From contig NZ_CP102512.1 in NCBI RefSeq assembly GCF_024612015.1, forward strand, positions 7,998,001-8,062,000: 64,000 bases of DNA. The letters are read 5' to 3'. Position numbers and translations under genes: made by a program. Within the stretch, counting starts at the first letter, position 1; each line of letters starts with the position of its first letter. Under the pieces are notes generated by a model. It ran no database searches. It was not told the DNA's origin and saw only the letters and a program-made list of their open reading frames with translations. Positions 1 through 8,632 of this stretch are shown here, piece after piece. Origin of the DNA: Streptomyces sp. CA-210063 (GTDB lineage Bacteria; Actinomycetota; Actinomycetes; Streptomycetales; Streptomycetaceae).

Positions 1-825
1 GCCGAGGGCGCCCGCGTCGTCGTCAACGACCTCGGCGTCGGACTCGACGGCACCCCGGCCCCCGACAGCCCGGCCGCCCGGGTCGTCGAGGAGATCCGCG
101 CCGGGGGCGGGGACGCGATCGCCCACGGCGGGGACATCGCCACGACCGACGGCGCCGCCTCCCTCGTACGCACCGCCCTGGACACCTACGGCCGACTCGA
201 CACCCTCGTCAACAACGCCGGCTTCCTCCGCGACCGCATGCTCGTCAACCTCGACGAGGACGACTGGGACGCCGTCCTCCGCGTCCACCTCAAGGGCCAC
301 TTCCTCCCCCTCAAGCACGCCGCCGCCCACTGGCGCGCCGAGACCAAGGCCGGCCGCCCCCCGACAGCGAGGGTCATCAACACCAGCAGCGGCGCGGGCC
401 TCCTCGGCTCACTCGGCCAAGCCAACTACAGCGCCGCCAAGGCCGGCATCGTCGGCCTCACCCTGGTCGCCGCCGCCGAACTGGCCCGCTACGGCGTCCA
501 GGTCAACGCCATCGCCCCCGCGGCGCGCACGAGGATGACCGAAGGCGTCTTCACCGAGGCCATGGCCGCCCCCGGCACCGGCTTCGACGCGATGGCCCCG
601 GAGAACGTGTCGCCCCTGGTCGTCTGGCTGGGCTCCACCGCGAGCGAGGGCGTCACCGGCCGAGTCTTCGAAACAGAGGGCGGCCGCATCACCGTCATGG
701 AGGGCTGGCACCCGGGCCCCACGACGGACAAGGGGGCACGCTGGAATCCGGCGGAGGCAGGGGAGACCGTACGGAAACTACTGGCGGAGGCGGAGACACC
801 GGGCCGGGTGTACGGGTCGGGCTGA
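1..825 (+). CDS. SDR family NAD(P)-dependent oxidoreductase (5' end outside window)
   Basis: The reading frame is open from the first base, so the N-terminal Rossmann GxxxGxG loop lies upstream of the window. Visible are the NNAG motif, the catalytic serine in NTSSGAG, and the YSAAK catalytic Tyr/Lys pair, all in standard classical-SDR order. The protein should reduce or oxidise a carbonyl/hydroxyl group with NAD(P)(H); the long beta-alpha insert after VVVNDLG and the extended C-terminus resemble the dehydrogenase part of multifunctional beta-oxidation enzymes, but the substrate cannot be told. It ends at a TGA followed by a hairpin and a dispersed intergenic repeat, and converges with the next gene. 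Confidence 0.9.
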   Translation, partial: AEGARVVVNDLGVGLDGTPAPDSPAARVVEEIRAGGGDAIAHGGDIATTDGAASLVRTALDTYGRLDTLVNNAGFLRDRMLVNLDEDDWDAVLRVHLKGHFLPLKHAAAHWRAETKAGRPPTARVINTSSGAGLLGSLGQANYSAAKAGIVGLTLVAAAELARYGVQVNAIAPAARTRMTEGVFTEAMAAPGTGFDAMAPENVSPLVVWLGSTASEGVTGRVFETEGGRITVMEGWHPGPTTDKGARWNPAEAGETVRKLLAEAETPGRVYGSG

Positions 826-850
826 GCCACGAGCACCCTTCCGACAAGGG

Positions 851-878
851 CCGCGCCCCGGTTCTTTCAGGGGCGCGG
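851..878. terminator. Hairpin between convergent genes
   Basis: A 9-bp GC stem (CCGCGCCCC pairing with GGGGCGCGG) with a loop of about 10 nt lies between the end of the SDR gene and the end of the facing minus-strand gene. It overlaps the start of the dispersed repeat. It probably acts as a bidirectional terminator. Confidence 0.6.
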
Positions 879-926
879 GGCTGTGTCGATTTGCGGCTCC
901 GCCGCGTGGGCGCGACCAGCCCCCAC
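866..926. repeat. Dispersed intergenic repeat, copy 1
   Basis: About 61 bp beginning TTCAGGGGCGCGGGGCTG and ending GCGACCAGCCCCCAC. It is found again at 61521-61581 with a single difference (G/A) over this span. Both copies sit 3' of genes. It belongs to the type of short palindromic GC-rich intergenic element common in Streptomyces genomes. Confidence 0.8.
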
Positions 927-981
927 ACACCCGCACCCGCCAACGCACCGAACCCATCACCCCCTCACGCCCCCCAAACCC

Positions 982-1878
982 CTACGTGTCACACTCCAAA
1001 ACCGTCCGACACAACCCACACCGAGCCCGAACCCGCCCCCGAACCGGCACCCGAATCCTCTGATGACACGTCGGACAGGGAAACGACACCCGCAGCGGCT
1101 CCCGCCCCCCAGGCGTGAACACATACGGCACCCCCGACACCGGCGACACCGACCGCAGGTCCTGCGCATGGCGCCGATCCCGCGCGTACCGCCGCCGCCC
1201 CGCCCACCCCGCCGCCGTCAGCGGCGGCTGCCGCTCGTCCCCGCGAGCCCGCACCCGCCCCTCCGCGTACGCGGCATACGCCTGAGGACTGGTGAACCAC
1301 ACCGAAGGATCCTCCCCGAACACCTGCGCCCGCTTCGCCAGCACATACCCGAACTCCTCCGGCGTCAGATACCCCAGCTTCTGCGACGACGCGGCATCCT
1401 CCCGGAACGCGTCCAGCAGCAGCCACCCCGCCCCCAGATACGTCGCCGCCGTGTCCGTGAGGATCTCGTTGTCGCGGGTGCCGGGAAAGGACAGCCCGAG
1501 CCGGTGCAGATAGACATGCATGACCTCATGGGCGAGGGCCGCGCCGATGTCCCGGCGGTGGGTGCGGAAGCGGTCGTTGAGTTCGATGAAGTACTCGGGC
1601 CCCGCGGCCAGCTCGACGTTCGCCGCCTGGGTCATCTCCCGGAACCCGACGATCATCCGGGCCTCCGGCAGCCGATAGTGCCGCACCAGCTCACGGGCCA
1701 CCCGCTGGGCGCCGAGATGCAGGTCGTCGGTGTCGCAGAACGCCACGTCGACGGGGGCCACACTGGTGGCGAAGGCCTGGATCGTGTCGTACGAGAGCCG
1801 TTTGTACAGCGCGGTGATCGACGCCCGCACGGTCTCCAGATGCGGGTATCCGTGCTCGACAGGTCCGCCGTTCGCCAC
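982..1878 (-). CDS. Putative zinc-dependent peptidase-like protein with C-terminal zinc ribbon
   Basis: 298 residues from a GTG start preceded by a G-rich ribosome site. The middle carries AHEVMHVYLHRLG, a HExxH zinc-metallopeptidase signature, followed about 20 residues later by a conserved acidic stretch (DNEILTDTAATYLG) that could supply the third ligand. The C-terminus has two CxxC pairs (CPTC and CGLC) typical of a zinc ribbon. There is no signal peptide or membrane segment, so it should be cytoplasmic. I recognise no named family with certainty. Activity is inferred from the motif only. It is transcribed divergently from the chorismate mutase gene. Confidence 0.75.
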   Translation of the reverse strand: MANGGPVEHGYPHLETVRASITALYKRLSYDTIQAFATSVAPVDVAFCDTDDLHLGAQRVARELVRHYRLPEARMIVGFREMTQAANVELAAGPEYFIELNDRFRTHRRDIGAALAHEVMHVYLHRLGLSFPGTRDNEILTDTAATYLGAGWLLLDAFREDAASSQKLGYLTPEEFGYVLAKRAQVFGEDPSVWFTSPQAYAAYAEGRVRARGDERQPPLTAAGWAGRRRYARDRRHAQDLRSVSPVSGVPYVFTPGGREPLRVSFPCPTCHQRIRVPVRGRVRARCGLCRTVLECDT

Positions 1879-1961
1879 GTCCGTACCCCCAAAGACGCCT
1901 CGATACGTTCCACTCTAAGCCGACGTGGGCGTCGCATCGCCTGCGACGTAGGGTGACGACC

Positions 1962-2387
1962 ATGACCACCAGCAACACCGACGAGGCGAACTCCGGCGCG
2001 GTCGACGCGGACGTACGGGCGGAGCTCACACGGCTGCGCGACAGCATCGACAACATCGACGCCGCCGTCGTCCACATGCTCGCCGAGCGATTCAAGTGCA
2101 CCCAGCGGGTCGGCCACCTCAAGGCCGCGCACCAACTGCCCGCCGCCGACCCGAACCGCGAGGCGCAACAGATCAACCGGCTGCGCGGACTCGCCGAAAG
2201 TGCCAAGCTGGACCCGGCGTTCGCGGAGAAACTGCTCAACTTCATCATCGCCGAAGTCATCCGGCACCACGAGCGCATCGCGGACGACGCCCTGAACGGC
2301 ACAACAGGCACGGCAGGCACAACAGGCACGGCATACACAGCACGCACCACCGGCACGGCAGGCACAGCGGCAGACGCAGGGGAGTGA
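1962..2387 (+). CDS. Chorismate mutase, AroQ type
   Basis: An all-helical AroQ-fold chorismate mutase that converts chorismate to prephenate for Phe/Tyr synthesis. The RLRDSIDNIDAAVVHMLAER helix, the Arg/Lys residues in KCTQRVGHLKA, and the EAQQINRLR segment match the family. The ATG at 1962 has an AGGG site 8 nt upstream and is preferred over the in-frame GTG at 1953. The mutase domain ends near residue 105. After it comes a low-complexity Gly-Thr-Ala tail made from near-repeats of ACAGGCACGGCAGGC. It is a stand-alone enzyme with no prephenate dehydratase domain. Confidence 0.9.
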   Translation: MTTSNTDEANSGAVDADVRAELTRLRDSIDNIDAAVVHMLAERFKCTQRVGHLKAAHQLPAADPNREAQQINRLRGLAESAKLDPAFAEKLLNFIIAEVIRHHERIADDALNGTTGTAGTTGTAYTARTTGTAGTAADAGE

Positions 2388-2458
2388 CATCAAGTCCTCC
2401 AGCGGGCATCCTGCGTGAGCACTCCTTGTCAGGACACGACCACACGCGGTGAGAAGCC

Positions 2459-3010
2459 ATGCCGTCGGAAGCCAAGATCCTCATCGTCGACGACCATGAG
2501 GACACGCTGTACGCCCTGGAGAGCGCCCTCGCCTCCCTGGGCCACCGGCTGACCCGCGCCACCAGCGGCGACGCGGCCCTCAAGGAAGTCCTCCGCGGCC
2601 AGGTCGGCCTGCTCCTCCTCGACGTCCGCATGCCCGGCGTCAGCGGCCTCGACGTCGTCCGCTACATGCGCGGTGTCGAACAGACCCAGCACATCCCCGT
2701 CATCCTCCTCACCGGCTTCGGCCCCGACGCCGAACTCACCTCCGCCGCCTTCCACCTCGGCGTCGCCGACCTCGTCATGAAACCCGTCGACCCCTGGGCC
2801 CTGCGCACCAAGGTCCGCTACCTGTACGACGCCCACGCACGCTCCCACGCCCTGGAACGCGAGGTCCGCGACCTCCGCGCCCGCCTCAAGGACCACAAGG
2901 AGCGCGAGGACCACAAGGAGCACGAGGCCGACAAGGCCCACGACCGAGCGGAACACCCGCGCACCCGGCGCGTACCCGCGCAGGCCGACGGCGCGAAGGA
3001 CCGGACATAG
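2459..3010 (+). CDS. Orphan response regulator, receiver domain plus charged tail
   Basis: 183 residues. Residues 5-125 form a receiver domain with acidic pair D11/D12, phospho-acceptor D55 in LLLLDVRMPG, T85 in LLTGF and K108 in VMKPVD. No output domain follows. Residues 128-183 form a highly charged Lys/Glu/His helix (LKDHKEREDHKEH) that may be a coiled coil. No histidine kinase is adjacent. It may act by protein contact, like other single-domain regulators. Confidence 0.88.
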   Translation: MPSEAKILIVDDHEDTLYALESALASLGHRLTRATSGDAALKEVLRGQVGLLLLDVRMPGVSGLDVVRYMRGVEQTQHIPVILLTGFGPDAELTSAAFHLGVADLVMKPVDPWALRTKVRYLYDAHARSHALEREVRDLRARLKDHKEREDHKEHEADKAHDRAEHPRTRRVPAQADGAKDRT

Positions 3011-3058
3011 GCCGCAGACCAGGCCCGCCCCTGTCCCGTGCCACAGGCATCAGGCAGC

Positions 3059-5563
3059 ATGTCCCTCATGTCCGTACTGACGCGCGACGAAGCGCAAGCC
3101 CGTGCCCGGCTCCTCGACGTCCACCGCTACGAGATCGCACTCGACCTCACGCGCGGCGACGAGACCTTCGACTCCCGTACCGTCATCCACTTCACCGTAC
3201 GGGGGAAGAAGAAGGCCGCGGACACCTTCGTCGAGCTCAAGCCCGCCGAACTGCGCTCCGTCACCCTCGACGGAGAGCCCCTCGACCCGGGAACCCTCGA
3301 CGGGAACCGCCTCACCCTCAAGGGCCTCACCGCGGGCGAGCACGAACTGCGCGTCGACGCCGCCATGCGCTACTCCCGCACCGGCGAGGGCATGCACCGC
3401 TTCACCGACCCCACCGACGGCGAAACCTACGTCTACACCCAGCTCTTCATGGAGGACGTCCAGCGCGTCTTCGCCGCCTTCGACCAACCCGACCTCAAGG
3501 CCGTCTTCGACCTCACCGTCACCGCCCCCGAGGCCTGGACCGTCCTCGCCAACGGCACCACCGAACAGCAGGACGACGGCACTTGGCGCGCCGCCGCCAC
3601 CCCCCTGATCTCCACCTACCTCGTCGCCGTCGCCGCCGGCCCCTGGCACTCGGTCCGCACCGAACACCGCGGCCTGCCCTTCGGCCTCCACTGCCGCCGC
3701 TCCCTCGCCCCCTACCTGGACACCGACGCCGACGAGATCCTCGACGTCACCCGCGCCTGCTTCGACCGCTACCACGAGAAGTTCGAGGAGCCCTACCCCT
3801 TCGACTCCTACGACCAGGCCTTCGTCCCCGAGTTCAACGCCGGCGCCATGGAGAACCCCGGACTCGTCACCTTCCGCGACGAATTCGTCTACCGCTCCGC
3901 CGTCACCGACACCGAACGCCAGACCCGCGCCATGGTCATCGCCCACGAGATGGCCCACATGTGGTTCGGCGACCTCGTCACCCTCAGGTGGTGGGACGAC
4001 ATCTGGCTGAACGAGTCCTTCGCCGAGTACATGGGCTACCAGACCCTCACCGAAGCCACCCGCTTCACCGACACCTGGGTCGACTTCGGCATCGCCCGCA
4101 AGGCCTGGGGCTACGACGCCGACCAGCGCCCCTCCACCCACCCCGTCGCCCCCGAAGCCGTCGACGACACCGCCGCCGCCCTCCTCAACTTCGACGGCAT
4201 CTCCTACGCCAAGGGCGCCTCCGCCCTACGCCAACTCGTCGCCTGGCTCGGCGAGAAGGACTTCCTCGCCGGCATCAACGCCCACTTCACCCGCCACCGC
4301 TTCGGCAACGCCACCCTCGCCGACTTCATCGACAACCTCGCCGGCGCCACCGAACGCGACGTCCACGCCTGGGCCGACGCCTGGCTGCGCACCACCGGCG
4401 TCGACACCCTCACCCCCAAGGTCACCCGCGCCACCGACGGCACCCACACCCTCACCGTCGACCACACCGGCAGCCGCCCCCACCACATCGCCGTCGGCAT
4501 CTACGACCAGGACCTCGGCGACGACCAGGGCCACCTCACCCTCCGCGACCGCGTCGAACTCGACATCCCCCAGACCGCCGACCAGCCCATCGGCAAGCGG
4601 CCCGCACTGCTCCTCCTCAACGACGGCGACCTCACCTACGCCAAGGTCCGCTTCGACCCCGACTCCTTCGCCGCCGTCACCAGCCACCTCTCCGGCCTCC
4701 CCGACCCGCTCACCCGCGCCGTCGTCTGGAACGCCCTGCGCGACGCCGTACGCGACGCCGAACTCCCGCCCGCCGCCTACCTCGACGCCGCCCGCGCCCA
4801 CCTCCCCCGCGAGACCGACCTCGCCGTCGTCCAGGGCGTCCTCACCTTCGCCGCCACCCAGGTCGCCGACCGCTTCCTCGCCCCCGAGCAGCGCCCCGCC
4901 GGCCTGTCCACCCTCAGCTCCCTGTGCCGCGACCTCATCCGCCGCACCGAGGACGGCGACAACCCCGGCCTGCGCCTCACCGCCGTACGCCACTTCATCG
5001 ACGTCGCCGCCCACCCCGAGACCATCGCCGCGTGGCTCGCCGACGGCACGGTTCCGGGCGGGCCCGAACTCGACCCCGAACTGCGCTGGCGCGTCCTCAG
5101 CCGCCTCGCCGTCCTCGGCGCGGTCGACGCCGACGCGATCGCCGAAGAGCTGGAGCGGGACCCGAGCGCCGCCGGGCGGGAAGGCGCCGCCCGCTGCCGC
5201 GCCGCGCTGCCCGACCCCGACGCCAAGCGGGCCGCCTGGGAGGCGATGTTCGCCTCCGACGACCTCTCCAACTACCTCTTCACCGCCACGGCCCAGGGGT
5301 TCTGGCAGCCGGAACAGGCAGAGGTCCTCGGGGAGTACGTCGAGCGGTACTGGGCCGACGCGGTGTCGCTGGCCGCTCGGCGAGGACCGGCCATGGCGGA
5401 GGCCGCCGGGCGGTGGGCGTTCCCCGTGTACGCCGTGGACTCGGAGACGCTCGCGCTGGGGGAGCGGTGCCTTCAGGACGACGAGCCGATTCCGGCGCTT
5501 CGGCGGAAGCTGGTGGATCAACTGGACGACTTGGGCCGGGCTTTGAAGGTAAGGGAGGTGTAG
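3059..5563 (+). CDS. pepN: Aminopeptidase N (M1 family)
   Basis: An M1 metallo-aminopeptidase that removes N-terminal residues from peptides in the cytosol. With the ATG at 3059 it has 834 residues. The substrate-anchoring GAMENPG is at residues 262-268 and the zinc site HEMAH at 296-300 with E319 as third ligand (NESFAEYMG). The C-terminal ERAP1-like helical domain is complete, so length is normal. In-frame starts at GTG 3038 and ATG 3068 are alternatives; ribosome sites here are weak. The stop codon overlaps a terminator hairpin. Confidence 0.95.
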   Translation: MSLMSVLTRDEAQARARLLDVHRYEIALDLTRGDETFDSRTVIHFTVRGKKKAADTFVELKPAELRSVTLDGEPLDPGTLDGNRLTLKGLTAGEHELRVDAAMRYSRTGEGMHRFTDPTDGETYVYTQLFMEDVQRVFAAFDQPDLKAVFDLTVTAPEAWTVLANGTTEQQDDGTWRAAATPLISTYLVAVAAGPWHSVRTEHRGLPFGLHCRRSLAPYLDTDADEILDVTRACFDRYHEKFEEPYPFDSYDQAFVPEFNAGAMENPGLVTFRDEFVYRSAVTDTERQTRAMVIAHEMAHMWFGDLVTLRWWDDIWLNESFAEYMGYQTLTEATRFTDTWVDFGIARKAWGYDADQRPSTHPVAPEAVDDTAAALLNFDGISYAKGASALRQLVAWLGEKDFLAGINAHFTRHRFGNATLADFIDNLAGATERDVHAWADAWLRTTGVDTLTPKVTRATDGTHTLTVDHTGSRPHHIAVGIYDQDLGDDQGHLTLRDRVELDIPQTADQPIGKRPALLLLNDGDLTYAKVRFDPDSFAAVTSHLSGLPDPLTRAVVWNALRDAVRDAELPPAAYLDAARAHLPRETDLAVVQGVLTFAATQVADRFLAPEQRPAGLSTLSSLCRDLIRRTEDGDNPGLRLTAVRHFIDVAAHPETIAAWLADGTVPGGPELDPELRWRVLSRLAVLGAVDADAIAEELERDPSAAGREGAARCRAALPDPDAKRAAWEAMFASDDLSNYLFTATAQGFWQPEQAEVLGEYVERYWADAVSLAARRGPAMAEAAGRWAFPVYAVDSETLALGERCLQDDEPIPALRRKLVDQLDDLGRALKVREV

Positions 5564-5579
5564 CGCCCCAAAGGGGCGC
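5563..5579 (+). terminator. Hairpin at the pepN stop codon
   Basis: GCGCCCC-AAA-GGGGCGC, a perfect 7-bp stem that starts inside the pepN stop codon. Confidence 0.6.
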
Positions 5580-5614
5580 GGGGAACCGCGCGACCAGCCA
5601 CAGACGGCCCGCGG
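5563..5614. repeat. Streptomyces-type intergenic repeat (CGCGACCAGCCAC family)
   Basis: The hairpin at the pepN end is followed by GGGAACCGCGCGACCAGCCA. This resembles a dispersed Streptomyces intergenic repeat and shares GCGCGGGG...GCGACCAGCC with the copies at 866 and 61521, but the middle is different. The rest of the gap up to 5733 is comparatively AT-rich and probably holds the promoter of the next operon; I saw no convincing iron box there. Confidence 0.55.
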
Positions 5615-5733
5615 TGTTGTACGGCCCTCCCCAGCGGAGCGCTGTACCCTCTTTTGGTTGTAATTAGCCGTCTTTTCGGGCTCAGCACCCAATTGGCGTA
5701 CAAGATGGGATTCCCCGTGCCCCGGAGGAACCC

Positions 5734-7134
5734 ATGCCCACCCCGCCCCTCGCCTCAGGACCCCAAGGCCCAGGCGCGCTCCGGCCGTTGCTCGACACGG
5801 TGCTCGTCGCGCTGCGGGAGGGGGCCGATGCTCGGGGCGGGCCCCTCCCCGCCGGTGGCCCGGAAGCGGTCGCGGCGCACGTGCGGGACGCGCTCGGTGA
5901 GCCGCTGCCCGCCGCAGGCGACCCGCAGGCCCTACGGCGGCTGGTCCGCGCCCTCGCGGCAGGCACCGCCGACCCCGCCGACCCCCTGTGCGCGGCCCAC
6001 CTCCACACCCCACCCCTGGCCGTGGCCGCCGCCGCCGACCTCGCCGCCTCCGTGCTGAACCCGTCCCTCGACTCCTGGGACCAGGCCCCGGCGGCCTCCG
6101 CACTCGAAGCGCTGGTCACCCGGGCGTTGGCCGAGGAGGTCGGCGCCGCCGACGCGCTGGTCACCACCGGCGGCACGGAGTCCAACCAACTCGCCGTCCT
6201 GCTCGCCCGGGAGGCGCACGCCGGAGTACGACTGGTCCACGGGGCCAACGCCCACCACTCCCTCCTCCGCGCCACCTGGCTCCTCGGCCTCCCCGAGCCC
6301 GTCACGATCCCCACCCCGGCCGGCACCCTGGACCCCGCCGCCCTGGACGACGCCCTCACCCACCTCCAAGGGCCCCTCCTCGTCGCCGCCACCGCCGGCA
6401 CCACCGACGCCGGCCTCATCGACCCGCTGCCCCAGATCGCCGACCTCTGCGAGGCCCACGGCGCCCGGCTGCACATCGACGCGGCCTACGGCGGCGGCCT
6501 CCTCTTCAGCGACCGGCACCGGCCCCTGCTCGACGGCCTCGCCCGCGCCCACACCGTCACCCTGGACCTGCACAAACTCGGCTGGCAGCCGGTCGCCGCC
6601 GGACTCCTCGCCGTACGCGACACGCCGGACCTCGCCGTACTGGCCCTCCCCCACTCTCGGCTTCGCTCGAGCGGGGGGACCCCCATGGCCGACTACCTCA
6701 ACGCGGACGACGACACCGAGGCCGGCCTGCCCGACCTGCTCGGCCGGTCACTGCGCACGACCCGACGGCCCGACATCCTCAAGATCGCCGTCACCCTCAA
6801 GACCCTCGGCCGCAGCGGACTCGGCGCACTCGTCGACCAGGTCTGCGACCTCGCCCAGCAATTCGCCGCGACCATCGAGGCACACCCCGGCTTCGAACTC
6901 CACGACCGGCCCACCATCAGCACGGTCCTGTTCCGGCCCGCCGGAGCGCCCGACGACACCGTGGCCGCCGTACGCCGCCACCTGCTGCACCACGGCCGGG
7001 CCGTCATAGGCCGCGCCGTACTCGACGGCCGCCTGTGGCTCAAGGCCACCCTGCTCAACCCCCACGCCCGGCCGGGCGACCTCGCCGCCCTGCTGAAACT
7101 CGTAGAACTCGCAGAAGGAAACACCCCCACATGA
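5734..7134 (+). CDS. PLP-dependent amino-acid decarboxylase (DesA/DDC-like)
   Basis: 466 residues, group II PLP decarboxylase fold. Seen are TTGGTESNQLA (phosphate loop), the cofactor-ring histidine in NAHHSLL, the aspartate D249 in HIDAAYGG, and the Schiff-base lysine K281 in LDLHKLGW. The start has a GGAGG site. Its stop overlaps the start of the next gene (ATGA), so the two are translationally coupled. Coupling to a SidA/IucD-type N-hydroxylase suggests it makes a diamine (for example cadaverine from lysine) for hydroxamate formation, as DesA does. The N-terminal third is divergent from DesA, so substrate is inferred only. Confidence 0.85.
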   Translation: MPTPPLASGPQGPGALRPLLDTVLVALREGADARGGPLPAGGPEAVAAHVRDALGEPLPAAGDPQALRRLVRALAAGTADPADPLCAAHLHTPPLAVAAAADLAASVLNPSLDSWDQAPAASALEALVTRALAEEVGAADALVTTGGTESNQLAVLLAREAHAGVRLVHGANAHHSLLRATWLLGLPEPVTIPTPAGTLDPAALDDALTHLQGPLLVAATAGTTDAGLIDPLPQIADLCEAHGARLHIDAAYGGGLLFSDRHRPLLDGLARAHTVTLDLHKLGWQPVAAGLLAVRDTPDLAVLALPHSRLRSSGGTPMADYLNADDDTEAGLPDLLGRSLRTTRRPDILKIAVTLKTLGRSGLGALVDQVCDLAQQFAATIEAHPGFELHDRPTISTVLFRPAGAPDDTVAAVRRHLLHHGRAVIGRAVLDGRLWLKATLLNPHARPGDLAALLKLVELAEGNTPT

Positions 7135-8567
7135 GCACGCCCCCACAGCACGAAGAGCACGAAGGCGACGCCCCCCGCGACCTCGTCGGCGTCGGCATCG
7201 GACCCGCCAACCTCTCCCTCGCCGCCCTCGCCCACCCCCTCGCCGAACTCGACGCCGTGTTCTACGAGCAGCGCCCCGGATTCGACTGGCACCCGGGGCT
7301 GCTCATCGACGGCGCCACGGTCCAAGTACCGTTCCTGGCGGACCTGGTGTCACTCGCCGACCCGGTCAGCCCCTGGTCGTTCCTGAACTACCTCAGGACC
7401 CGCGACCGGCTCTTCCCGTTCTACTTCGCCGAGCGGTTCCACATCCAGCGCGCCGAGTACGACGCCTACTGCCGCTGGGTCGCCGAGAACCTGCCCGGGC
7501 TGCGCTTCGGACACCAGGTCGACTCGGTGCGCTGGAACCCCGAACGGGACCTGTTCGAGGTCGACGTCAGCGAACTCGACGGCGACGGGGAGGTCGCGGC
7601 ACTCGGACGTACCTACGCACGGAACATCGTTCTCGGGGTCGGCACCGAACCCTATGTGCCCGAGCCCCTCAAGCCGCTCGTCGAAGCGGCCGGCGTGCCC
7701 GTCATCCACGCCACGGACTACCTCGGCGAGCGCGACCGGCTCCTGGCGGCCGGGCACGTCACCGTCATCGGCGCCGGACAGTCCGGCGCCGAGGTCTTCC
7801 TCGACCTGCTGCGGCACCGGCCCACCGGGCAGGAGCGGCTGCACTGGCTGGGGCGGACGGAGGCGTTCGCGCCCATGGAGTACTCCAAGCTCGGCCTTGA
7901 ACACTTCACACCGGACTACACCCGCTACTTCCACGCCCTCGCCGAACCGACCCGGGACCGGCTGGTCGCCGCCCAGTGGCAGCTCCACAAGGGCATCGGC
8001 GCCGACACGATCGCCGCGATCCACGACGAGCTGTACCGCCGCACCCTCGACGGCGGCTGGCCCGACGCGACCCTCACCCCCGGCGTCCACGTCCGCACCG
8101 CAGGCCGGCTCGCCACCACCAAGGTCGAACTCCACCTCGAACACATCGAGCAGGGCACCCGCTCCCGCCTCACCACCGACGCCGTCGTCCTCGCCACCGG
8201 CTACCGCGAGCGCCCCCTGGACCGCGTCCTCGCCGGCCTCGACCCGTACATGCGGCGCGACAGCCGCGAGCGGCCCCGCGTCGACGAGAGGTTCCGCATG
8301 ATCCTCGACCCGTCGATCACCGCCTCCGGCTGCCACGTCTACGTCCAGAACGCCGAACTGCACACCCACGGCGTCGGCGCCCCCGACCTCGGCCTCGCCG
8401 CCTGGCGCAGCGCCACCATCCTCAACACCCTCACCGACAAGGAGCCCTACCCCCTCCCGGGACGCACGGCCTTCACCACCTTCGGCCTCGAACCCCGGCC
8501 ACGGATCCCGTCCGCCCGGCAGGAGAAGACCCTCACCCCGCTCACGCCCCTCGCCGACGCAAGGTAA
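7131..8567 (+). CDS. FAD/NADPH N-hydroxylating monooxygenase (SidA/IucD/PvdA family)
   Basis: 478 residues. It has the FAD loop VGIGPANLSLAALA near residue 21, an NADPH loop VIGAGQSGAEVF in the middle, and the late ATGYRE motif typical of lysine/ornithine N-hydroxylases. It hydroxylates a primary amine of a diamine or diamino acid, the first committed step to hydroxamate siderophores. It overlaps the decarboxylase by 4 bp. The next gene is an SGNH hydrolase, not the acyltransferase and NIS synthetase (DesC/DesD) that complete the classical desABCD operon, so the product is unknown or is completed elsewhere. Confidence 0.9.
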   Translation: MSTPPQHEEHEGDAPRDLVGVGIGPANLSLAALAHPLAELDAVFYEQRPGFDWHPGLLIDGATVQVPFLADLVSLADPVSPWSFLNYLRTRDRLFPFYFAERFHIQRAEYDAYCRWVAENLPGLRFGHQVDSVRWNPERDLFEVDVSELDGDGEVAALGRTYARNIVLGVGTEPYVPEPLKPLVEAAGVPVIHATDYLGERDRLLAAGHVTVIGAGQSGAEVFLDLLRHRPTGQERLHWLGRTEAFAPMEYSKLGLEHFTPDYTRYFHALAEPTRDRLVAAQWQLHKGIGADTIAAIHDELYRRTLDGGWPDATLTPGVHVRTAGRLATTKVELHLEHIEQGTRSRLTTDAVVLATGYRERPLDRVLAGLDPYMRRDSRERPRVDERFRMILDPSITASGCHVYVQNAELHTHGVGAPDLGLAAWRSATILNTLTDKEPYPLPGRTAFTTFGLEPRPRIPSARQEKTLTPLTPLADAR

Positions 8568-8632
8568 TCGAAACGCAAAGAAGTAGGGCAGGAGTGGTGA
8601 CGGCTGCAACAAAGCTGCCTACCTTTCGGGGC

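Noticed and set aside
883..1956. Long plus-strand frame rich in Pro/Arg/His
   Set aside because: It is the shadow of the minus-strand HExxH gene and the intergenic repeat; composition is not protein-like.
3583..5667. 694-codon Arg/Pro-rich frame
   Set aside because: Out-of-frame shadow of pepN, which has unmistakable M1 motifs.
5641..5733. DmdR/IdeR iron box ahead of the desAB-like pair
   Set aside because: The AT-rich stretch lacks the TTAGGTTAGGCTAACCTAA-type dyad, so iron control is not claimed.
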